Positions 5,421 through 10,170 of a stretch of DNA of 13,491 bases are shown here, piece after piece (the stretch's first letter is position 1; the number at the start of each line of letters is the position of its first letter). Source of the DNA: Nanobdellota archaeon (GTDB lineage Archaea; Nanobdellota; Nanobdellia; Pacearchaeales; GW2011-AR1). Location: contig JADFNI010000029.1 of assembly GCA_022563455.1 (NCBI GenBank), positions 1 through 13,491 on the forward strand. The letters are read 5' to 3'. The position numbers and the translations under genes were made by a program. Below the pieces are notes generated by a model that made no database searches, was not told where the DNA came from, and saw only the letters and a program-made list of their open reading frames with translations.

Positions 5421-5987
5421 TTAATCAACACCTTCAAGAAGTCGTGCCTCTCTAAACATCCCAAGCCCCTTATAAGAACCAATCAATTTTTCCTTAATCA
5501 TTGTTCTTTCAACGTCTTCTAATGCCATTTTCATTAATTTCTCATAAAATTTTACCGCAGATCCCCTCTTACCTTTTCCCTCAAGTTCTCTTGCAGCTCC
5601 AAAATATATATTCTTCCGAGCAAGTTTCACTCGAACAATCGAATTAACGTCAGAATCCCTAGAAGCTCTAGCAAACATAACATCTGCATCCTCAACTTTT
5701 CCAATTTTAGAATATAATTCAGCCGCAGTTATAAAACTCTCAATTCTATCTTTCGACATGATTTCTAAAGCAGCCTTGTTACTCATCGCCCGAGCAGCCT
5801 TTTCAAACATCTTTCGCTCACAATAAAGGTCTGAAAGTCTACCCCATAAAAACCTCTTCACTTCAAAATTAAACCCAGCTTCTTTCAAAACAGACTCCAA
5901 ATAAGTTATTTTGTTTAATGGAGTATCCATTGATAACAGCCTATCCTCAATTTCTTCAATATTTTTCTCTCTAACCGTAACATCCAT
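5421..5987 (-). CDS. TPR-like helical-repeat protein
   Basis: The 188-residue product is a chain of paired helices of TPR/HEAT type, visible as repeated A-x-x-x-Y/L patterns: SDLYCERKMFEKAARAM, ITAAELYSKIGKVEDADVMF, IYFGAARELEGKGKRGSAVKFYEKL, and YKGLGMFREARLLEG. In each, a small residue packs against an aromatic about 34-38 residues from the next repeat. Such proteins act as scaffolds for protein-protein contacts; the partner is unknown. The segment GKRxSAVKFYEKL with FREARLLEG at the end recalls, from memory, proteins common in Pacearchaeota-like genomes. A TATA box at 6008-6018 places the transcript start on the ATG (5987), hence leaderless. The following gene begins immediately after its stop. 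Confidence 0.65.
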   Translation of the reverse strand: MDVTVREKNIEEIEDRLLSMDTPLNKITYLESVLKEAGFNFEVKRFLWGRLSDLYCERKMFEKAARAMSNKAALEIMSKDRIESFITAAELYSKIGKVEDADVMFARASRDSDVNSIVRVKLARKNIYFGAARELEGKGKRGSAVKFYEKLMKMALEDVERTMIKEKLIGSYKGLGMFREARLLEGVD

Positions 5988-6007
5988 ATCAAAAACTCAG
6001 AATCCAA

Positions 6008-6018
6008 CTTTATAAAAA
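6008..6018 (-). promoter_or_regulatory. TATA-box promoter of the TPR-like operon
   Basis: The minus strand reads TTTTTATAAAG, centred 26 bases before the ATG at 5987. A leaderless transcript is predicted. Confidence 0.6.
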
Positions 6019-6046
6019 CTATTGTGATAAAAAATAACACTTCTTT

Positions 6047-6259
6047 CTAAACCAAAAAACGCCCATACTTAGAATTAGAAAAACCATAAGCAGCATCCAA
6101 AAAAGGATGTGTTCCAGGAGGATCTCTAAAATAAGTATCCAATCGATCAGTAAATTCCCTCTTACTCCTAAACTTCTCAAAATCAAACGGTACCATCACC
6201 CTATCAGGGTCACCCTGCAAATCGCCATAAGCCACCTTGGCTTCCATAGCCTCAACCAT
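6047..6259 (-). CDS. Hypothetical 70-residue protein under a palindromic promoter
   Basis: Function not recognised. The 70-residue product is soluble and has no membrane segment. It begins MVEAMEAKVAYGDLQGD, has a middle FDFEKFRSKREFTDRLDTYF that is probably helical, and ends with RDPPGTHPFLDAAYGFSN, a proline/glycine/aromatic-rich tail. The TATA box (6281-6290) lies about 26 bases before the ATG (6259), so the mRNA would be leaderless. The palindrome AAGGTATACCTT falls exactly between box and start. The regulator gene at 2412 has related GTATAC half-sites in the same place, so this gene is a candidate target of that protein. Confidence 0.55.
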   Translation of the reverse strand: MVEAMEAKVAYGDLQGDPDRVMVPFDFEKFRSKREFTDRLDTYFRDPPGTHPFLDAAYGFSNSKYGRFLV

Positions 6260-6270
6260 TACTAAATATT

Positions 6271-6290
6271 AAGGTATACCTTATATATAA
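6271..6290 (-). promoter_or_regulatory. TATA box with overlapping palindromic operator
   Basis: TTATATATAA (6281-6290) serves as the TATA box. AAGGTATACCTT (6271-6282), a perfect 12-base palindrome, lies between it and the predicted start at 6259. A half-site, AAGTATACCT, sits upstream at 6313-6322. The GTATAC core and its placement match the RHH gene promoter. Confidence 0.6.
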
Positions 6291-6324
6291 AGGTTTCTAT
6301 ATTTCTATAAAGAAGTATACCTCA

Positions 6325-6376
6325 AAAAATAAAAAAATAGTTAATAAAAAAATAAAAAAGGGCCAAATAGCCCAAA
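6325..6376 (-). terminator. Hairpin plus T-tract terminator of the EF-1A gene
   Basis: On the minus strand, GGGC-TATTTG-GCCC (6360-6373) is followed by TTTTTTATTTTTTT and further T-runs, a form like a bacterial intrinsic terminator. It lies beyond element B. Confidence 0.65.
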
Positions 6377-6390
6377 AAACAGCAACCAAG

Positions 6391-6493
6391 AGTTATAATT
6401 TTAGTTCAACAAATTCAAAGCAAAGTTAAGCGTGGCGTACTAACGTACGCAAGCTTAGCTCTAACAAAGAAATTATCAAATAAAATTATAACT
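6391..6493 (-). ncRNA. Structured 3' element B, behind EF-1A
   Basis: The outer stem is a perfect 13-base pairing of AGTTATAATTTTA (6391-6403) with TAAAATTATAACT (6481-6493), which takes in the last coding bases and the stop codon of the EF-1A gene (6486-6488). The inner hairpin pairs 6424-6431 with 6453-6460 (one mismatch in the sense RNA) and GCGTAC (6435-6440) with GTACGC (6445-6450) around a TAAC loop. Core 6428-6456 matches element A at 25 of 29 positions, and the overall length is the same (103 bases). The shared sequence in the loop-proximal part and internal bulge suggests common descent rather than chance pairing. Confidence 0.65.
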
Positions 6494-7772
6494 TTTTAGC
6501 AACGAGAGATTTGCAAACACCTGCTGCAACTGTAATTCCTGCATCCCTTATCGCAAATCTTGCCATGTTTGGATTCTTATCTGAAGATTCCAATACAAGA
6601 TTTCCAATAGGTTTAAGTCTTACAATAGCAACATCTCCATTCTTAATGAAGTCAGGGTTTTCTTGAACAACTGCACCTGTAGCAGGATCAAGCTTCGCCT
6701 TAATTTCCACAAATTGACATGGAATTTGAGCTGTGTGAACATGAAATACTGGAGTATAACCTTTAGCAATAACAGTTGGATGATTAATAACCGCAATTTG
6801 CGCTTCAAATTCTTCAACTATTTGTGCAGGTTGAGCAGCATCACAAATAACGTCCCCTCGAGCCATATCTTTCTTACCAACACCTCGAATGTTGATACCG
6901 ACATTATCTCCAGCTTCTGCTTCTTGTAATTGTTCATGATGAGCTTCGATACTTCGAACTTCTCCTTCAATACCAGTTCCAGATCTACCTGGCAAAACGA
7001 CGACCTTTTGACCGATCTTCATTATACCTGTTTCAATCTTTCCTACAGGAACAGTACCAATTCCAGTAATATCATAGACATCCTGTATTGGCATTCTCAT
7101 TGGTAAATTTGTTGGTTTTTCTGGTGATGGAAATTTATCCATCTGTTCAAGAACAGTTGGTCCTTTGTACCATGAAAGCTTTTCAGATTTCTTAGTCATG
7201 TTTTCACCAACAAGAGCACTACATGGAATAAAAGGTGTATCTTCTGGTTTATATCCTGCTTGTTTAATTACAGCAGTTACGTCCTCAACAGCCTTTTTGT
7301 ACTTCTCTTCAGAATAATCCACAACATCCATCTTATTAATTAAAACTGCTAAGCCTTTAACTCCCATAGTTCTAAGTAACCAAATATGTTCCTTTGTCTG
7401 AGGTTGTACGCCATCTTCACATCCAACAACTAAAAAGGCAGAATCTGCTTGTGAAGCTCCAGTGATCATGTTTTTCACAAAATCCTTATGTCCTGGTGCA
7501 TCAATTATTGTAACTTCAAAGTTTTGAGTGAGAAGCTTTTGATAAGACAAGTTAATAGTAACTCCTCTTTCTCTTTCTTCCTTCAAATTATCCATTACAT
7601 ATGCAAATTCAAATCCCGCTTTACCATGTTTTTCTGCTTCTTCCTTGTACTTCTTCATCTCTTGTTCAGAGACTGCGCCACCATCAAAAAGAATTCTACC
7701 TACAGCAGTACTCTTTCCTTGGTCAACATGTCCAACGAAGACAATATTAATTCCTGGTTTTTCTTTAGCCAT
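6486..7772 (-). CDS. tuf: Translation elongation factor 1A (archaeal EF-1 alpha)
   Basis: The complete 428-residue GTPase brings aminoacyl-tRNA to the ribosomal A site. The GTP-binding motifs are all present: G1 GHVDQGKS (14-21), G2 GVTI (70-73), G3 DAPGH (91-95), G4 NKMD (146-149) and G5 SAL (185-187). Domains 2 and 3 follow, with GTVPVGKIETG, RGVGKKDMARGDV and HPTVIAKGYTPVFHVHTAQ, as in archaeal and eukaryotic EF-1A. The G1 loop has Gln where many archaea have His (DHGKS). The length is normal. A palindromic TATA box (7809-7820) gives a leader of roughly 17 bases without a Shine-Dalgarno site. The stop codon lies inside the outer stem of element B, and a hairpin terminator follows at 6325-6376. 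Confidence 0.97.
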   Translation of the reverse strand: MAKEKPGINIVFVGHVDQGKSTAVGRILFDGGAVSEQEMKKYKEEAEKHGKAGFEFAYVMDNLKEERERGVTINLSYQKLLTQNFEVTIIDAPGHKDFVKNMITGASQADSAFLVVGCEDGVQPQTKEHIWLLRTMGVKGLAVLINKMDVVDYSEEKYKKAVEDVTAVIKQAGYKPEDTPFIPCSALVGENMTKKSEKLSWYKGPTVLEQMDKFPSPEKPTNLPMRMPIQDVYDITGIGTVPVGKIETGIMKIGQKVVVLPGRSGTGIEGEVRSIEAHHEQLQEAEAGDNVGINIRGVGKKDMARGDVICDAAQPAQIVEEFEAQIAVINHPTVIAKGYTPVFHVHTAQIPCQFVEIKAKLDPATGAVVQENPDFIKNGDVAIVRLKPIGNLVLESSDKNPNMARFAIRDAGITVAAGVCKSLVAKKL

Positions 7773-7808
7773 TTTTTCTTATATTTTATTTAGTTAATTT
7801 AATACGCA

Positions 7809-7820
7809 TAATATATATTA
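7809..7820 (-). promoter_or_regulatory. TATA-box promoter of the EF-1A gene
   Basis: TAATATATATTA is an AT palindrome centred about 43 bases before the ATG at 7772. Start of transcription is predicted near 7789. Confidence 0.5.
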
Positions 7821-7870
7821 CAACGTAGAATATGATATAATATTTGCTTTTTAAAGCTTTCCCATTGGAT

Positions 7871-8443
7871 CTACTTTTTCTTTTTCAATAAATATATCTT
7901 AGATCTTTCATCTATTTCTTCGACAACATCAAAATAATTATTTTCTAAAATCGCTTTCCGCCCCCTTTCAAGATCTTTCAACTTTCTTTTCAAAAGATCC
8001 TCATTAAATTCGGGAGTGCCCCTATTCAAAACAGGACTAGCCCAATTTGAATCCTCTCCCTTAGGCTCCATTATAAACACGATCCCATCATCATCAAGAA
8101 CCCTTCTCATCTCGCTATATGCTTCATCAAAATCTAAGATGAAATGCCAAGAATAAGAATAAAATAATACATCAAACTTTTCATCAAAAGGAATATCCTC
8201 AGCACTTCCAACCTTATAATTTATCTCTGAAAAATTTTTTCTTGCAATCTCAATATATTCCTTATCAGGATCAATCCCTGAATAACTTCCAACCCTGCCC
8301 CCAAGAACAACACCAAACCGCCCATTACCACATCCAATTTCTAAAACCTTCGATTCACCAAGAGAAACATATTTTGAAAGAATCCCTTCAATATAGTTTG
8401 CAAGTGGCTCATTTTTGTTAGTTGGAAATAATGTCTTTACCAT
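7871..8443 (-). CDS. Class I SAM-dependent methyltransferase
   Basis: The 190-residue product has the class I fold: motif I VLEIGCGNG (33-41), which binds S-adenosylmethionine; the acidic residue closing strand 2 in YSGIDPD (D58), which holds the ribose; AEDIPFDEKFDVLFYSYSWHF, covering motifs III-IV; and RRVLDDDGIVFIMEPKGE, covering the strand 5 region. This is the Methyltransf_11/25 type, most often acting on small molecules or lipids, sometimes on RNA or protein; the substrate cannot be told. It ends in a basic KKKK tail. A TATA-like box at 8464-8473 predicts a transcript starting on the ATG at 8443. It stands between the EF-1A gene and the gene-poor stretch in front of the foreign-looking cassette. 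Confidence 0.85.
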   Translation of the reverse strand: MVKTLFPTNKNEPLANYIEGILSKYVSLGESKVLEIGCGNGRFGVVLGGRVGSYSGIDPDKEYIEIARKNFSEINYKVGSAEDIPFDEKFDVLFYSYSWHFILDFDEAYSEMRRVLDDDGIVFIMEPKGEDSNWASPVLNRGTPEFNEDLLKRKLKDLERGRKAILENNYFDVVEEIDERSKIYLLKKKK

Positions 8444-8463
8444 AAAAACACTTCAAAAAGAAA

Positions 8464-8473
8464 CCTTTTAAAT
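8464..8473 (-). promoter_or_regulatory. TATA-box promoter of the methyltransferase gene
   Basis: The minus strand reads ATTTAAAAGG, about 26 bases before the ATG at 8443. A leaderless transcript is predicted. Confidence 0.5.
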
Positions 8474-8506
8474 TATTTGTTATTTTAACTCTCCAACAAC
8501 CATTAG

Positions 8507-8605
8507 CCACTAGACACAAAAAAACAAAGAATCGTAAAGTCAGATCTCGAAGAAAAATTAGGCATATCAATTACAATTAAGTCACTTACAAAATTGAAGA
8601 ACTAA
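8507..8605 (+). pseudogene. Possible C-terminal remnant of a KH-domain protein
   Basis: This frame is open for 32 codons after a TAG at 8504-8506 and ends at TAA 8603-8605, with no usual start codon. It reads KKQRIVKSDLEEKLGISITI. The pattern xxRIxxLEEKLGIxIxI is how the end of KH RNA-binding domains usually reads in archaeal proteins. The upstream part would have run into the promoter region of the methyltransferase, so only a tail survives. The call is based on a short pattern and may be chance. Confidence 0.3.
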
Positions 8606-8915
8606 ATACTTATAAGGCTATAAGATCTAAATTATTATAACAATCATATTTAACAACTAACAAAACTAACAAACCCCGGAAACAATAACAAACGACAACT
8701 GACAAGGAAATTCTAATCGAACTCCAAAAGTCAAAACGACACTCAAGAAATAACAAATACTTTGTTTCCACGAAGAAAAGTCAAGGATAATACATACTAG
8801 TTGGATCTTTGTTAAATCTCCGAAATACCTTCAAACGAAGATATTCCATAACCAAAATTCACAAAAATCAGGCGAAATACCTAAAAAAGGAGAAATTCGC
8901 AACCAGATTAACACA

Positions 8916-8985
8916 TTGACTCAATTGATGGGCTTACAGTACTTTTACTCTACAACAAACAGGTATTGAAACTGTTTACTTAAAC
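8916..8985 (+). promoter_or_regulatory. Possible bacterial-type promoter and operator dyads of the cassette
   Basis: TTGACT (8916-8921) and TACTTT (8940-8945) are 18 bases apart, a fair match to a sigma-70 promoter. Between them and the gene lie two dyads: AAACAG with CTGTTT (8957-8977, spacer 9) and GTTTA with TAAAC (8974-8985). No convincing archaeal TATA box stands at the usual place. Function is inferred. Confidence 0.35.
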
Positions 8986-8987
8986 TT

Positions 8988-8993
8988 AAGGTG
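8988..8993 (+). promoter_or_regulatory. Shine-Dalgarno site deciding the ATG at 9000
   Basis: AAGGTG sits 6 bases before the ATG at 9000 and overlaps the alternative GTG start at 8991, so the ATG is preferred. It is one of the few good ribosome-binding sites in a window of mostly leaderless genes. Confidence 0.55.
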
Positions 8994-8999
8994 TCTCAC

Positions 9000-9476
9000 A
9001 TGAAGAAAAGTATATCACTAATCGTCCTCTCTCTTTCGATCAAAATAATATTCCCATGCAATGCAATCGCTTTGCAAGTAAAAGAGAGTGTTCTCTCGCA
9101 CAATGCTGTGGTGGTTATTTTATCAGCTGAGGAGATTCAACAAGCAACCACGCGAAGAGGCTCTCTCAATATCGGCACTAAAATTGCTACGGAAATGCTC
9201 GCCCTGGCAGGAGTTCCCAAATCAGTTACAGCAAAAGTTGTAACTGCTACCGCGTGGGCGGGTTTGGTCGCAAAATACACGGTAGATATTCGTAAAATTG
9301 CTAGGGCATCGCGTGGATCAAATGTCACATTGACATACCACGGGATTAATCTGGAGGGAGTTCGAAGAATATGGACGGCCGCAGGGCCACTTGATAACAT
9401 GATGCCAGGGGGTGGATTATCTAAAGCAATAGCAAGCACGTTAAGTGAACTATCTAACTCATACTTTGATCGCTAA
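9000..9476 (+). CDS. Secreted hypothetical protein, likely of bacterial origin
   Basis: Function not recognised. From the ATG at 9000 the product has 158 residues. It opens with a typical signal peptide (MKKS, then a hydrophobic run to PCNAIA at about residue 25, followed by LQ). The mature part has a helix-prone, Ala/Thr/Val-rich middle (IGTKIATEMLALAG, VTAKVVTATAWAGLVAKY), then a strand VTLTYHGINLEGVRRIW and a Gly-rich turn MMPGGGLS. Codons such as CTG, GCG, ACG, TCG and GGG are frequent here and rare in the neighbouring genes, so it was probably acquired by transfer. It is followed after 24 bases by the lipoprotein gene and is presumably in one operon with it. A shared role in the envelope is possible. 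Confidence 0.6.
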   Translation: MKKSISLIVLSLSIKIIFPCNAIALQVKESVLSHNAVVVILSAEEIQQATTRRGSLNIGTKIATEMLALAGVPKSVTAKVVTATAWAGLVAKYTVDIRKIARASRGSNVTLTYHGINLEGVRRIWTAAGPLDNMMPGGGLSKAIASTLSELSNSYFDR

Positions 9477-9500
9477 CACATTAACGAGAGATTATAAAAC

Positions 9501-9794
9501 ATGAAATTGACACATTCGAGGTTTCAAACTGCAAAGAATTGTTCTCGCAGACTCTTCCTCAATAAACTCGGCTCAGGGCTCTTGGGATTGGGTTTTATCT
9601 CCCTAATAGGAGGTTGCATAACAATCGAAGATCTCAATGACAGAATTGAGAGACTACCGAATCGCAACAGACCACAAAGAGTGCCGGAACGTAGACGAAA
9701 TAAAATGGGAAAACCATGCCCGAGATGTGGCTACGACACAACCCTTCGTCGTGGCTGCACTGTGTGCAATGGCACGGGAATAGTGCCGATTTAA
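9501..9794 (+). CDS. Tat-type lipoprotein with a zinc ribbon
   Basis: The 97-residue product carries a twin-arginine signal, SRRLFLNKLG (15-24), close to the SRRxFLK consensus. A hydrophobic stretch and the lipobox IGGC follow, with the lipid-bearing Cys at 39. After a basic, proline-rich linker come four cysteines, CPRC (73-76) and CTVC (86-89), the latter in CNGTG as in DnaJ zinc fingers, so a zinc-binding ribbon is likely. Tat export suits a protein that folds around its metal before export. Lipobox processing by signal peptidase II is a bacterial trait, and the codon use is as foreign as that of the gene before it. The start is the ATG at 9501, with a weak purine-rich GAGAG about 10 bases ahead. 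The function is unknown. Confidence 0.65.
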   Translation: MKLTHSRFQTAKNCSRRLFLNKLGSGLLGLGFISLIGGCITIEDLNDRIERLPNRNRPQRVPERRRNKMGKPCPRCGYDTTLRRGCTVCNGTGIVPI

Positions 9795-9819
9795 TATTTA
9801 ATCACAAAAGCTCGGTATT

Positions 9820-9840
9820 TCAAGATGAAGTACATCTTGA
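9820..9840 (+). terminator. Hairpin 25 bases after the lipoprotein gene
   Basis: TCAAGATG (9820-9827) and CATCTTGA (9833-9840) pair perfectly around an AAGTA loop. No T-run follows, so it is a weak intrinsic terminator or a 3' end stabiliser. Confidence 0.45.
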
Positions 9841-9871
9841 CCTAAAACCAATCAGTCAGTCAACTGGATAC

Positions 9872-9915
9872 AGGGACTCCTTCTAAGCAAATTATTTTGC
9901 CGTGAGGGAGTTCCT
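9872..9915 (+). terminator. Two-tier hairpin after the cassette
   Basis: AGGGACTCC (9872-9880) pairs with GGAGTTCCT (9907-9915) with one G-U pair on the plus strand. Inside, GCAAA (9887-9891) pairs with TTTGC (9896-9900). The G-U pair is favourable only in plus-strand RNA, which fits a transcript from the cassette. Confidence 0.4.
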
Positions 9916-9933
9916 TGTTCCATCAAATTAAAA

Positions 9934-9965
9934 CCTAATCACAACAATGTGTAAAAAAAATTTGT
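9934..9965 (-). repeat. Tandem T8 repeat, copy 1 (possible EF-2 terminator)
   Basis: This 32-base unit starts CCTAATCA and holds TGTAAAAAAAATTT. It matches 10007-10038 at 27 of 32 positions, 73 bases apart. On the minus strand it supplies a T8 run downstream of the EF-2 gene. Confidence 0.5.
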
Positions 9966-10006
9966 CAAATTCATAAAAGTCCCTACCTATTCCACTCAAA
10001 ATAAGC

Positions 10007-10038
10007 CCTAATCAGCAAAATATGTAAAAAAAATTTCT
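10007..10038 (-). repeat. Tandem T8 repeat, copy 2 (possible EF-2 terminator)
   Basis: Second copy of the 9934-9965 unit, with the same CCTAATCA start and the same T8 run on the minus strand. It lies just beyond element C, where the EF-2 transcript would end. Confidence 0.5.
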
Positions 10039-10060
10039 TAAAAAAGCAAAACCAGGCCAA

Positions 10061-10170
10061 TAATTTTAATTCTTAACAGTGAAATTTCAGAACAAAAAAT
10101 TACGCCGCGTACTCAATCAAGCACGCAAGAAGAGTTTTACGATAGAAATTTCCGTTAAAAATTAAAATTA
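10061..10170 (-). ncRNA. Structured 3' element C, behind EF-2
   Basis: The outer arms 10061-10077 and 10154-10170 pair over 17 bases and include the EF-2 stop codon (10168-10170). Their only + strand mismatch (C10072 with A10159) is a G-U pair in the sense RNA. Next come two GAAATTTC copies (10081-10088 and 10145-10152) that pair fully. In the centre, GCGTAC (10107-10112) faces GCACGC (10121-10126); the single A-C mismatch again becomes G-U in sense RNA. In sense reading, CTTGCGT and GTACGC with a following CG are shared with element B, but the loop is 8 bases instead of 4 and the middle stem differs. It is the most divergent of the three elements. Confidence 0.55.

Larger units (their letters stand above)
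8606..8999. other. Gene-poor region in front of the foreign-looking cassette
   Basis: No protein-coding frame is supported here. CTTATA and TATAAG (8609-8624) form an inverted repeat that could serve as a TATA box in both directions. The plus strand from about 8638 to 8770 is rich in A and C and poor in G. CGAAATACCT occurs at 8821-8830 and again at 8873-8882. The last 80 bases hold the likely promoter and dyads of the cassette (8916-8985). Confidence 0.5.
9795..10060. other. Gene-free region between the cassette and element C
   Basis: No coding frame is supported. The stretch holds two hairpins after the lipoprotein gene (9820-9840 and 9872-9915) and two imperfect direct repeats with T8 tracts on the minus strand (9934-9965 and 10007-10038) that suit EF-2 termination. 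Confidence 0.55.

Noticed and set aside
6663..6929. Plus-strand frame of 88 codons inside the EF-1A gene
   Set aside because: Antisense shadow, rich in Asn, Ser and Cys as reverse reading of AT-rich codons gives. The frames at 6620-6817 and 7488-7793 were set aside for the same reason.
8606..8999. Transposon ends or a target-site duplication around the foreign-looking cassette
   Set aside because: No terminal inverted repeats, matching flanks or transposase gene were found on comparing 8440-8990 with 9795-10060 by eye, so an insertion mechanism cannot be named.
9137..9439. Minus-strand frame of 100 codons opposite the secreted protein gene
   Set aside because: The plus frame has a signal peptide and a Shine-Dalgarno site; the minus frame has neither and is rich in Pro and Ala without a fold pattern.
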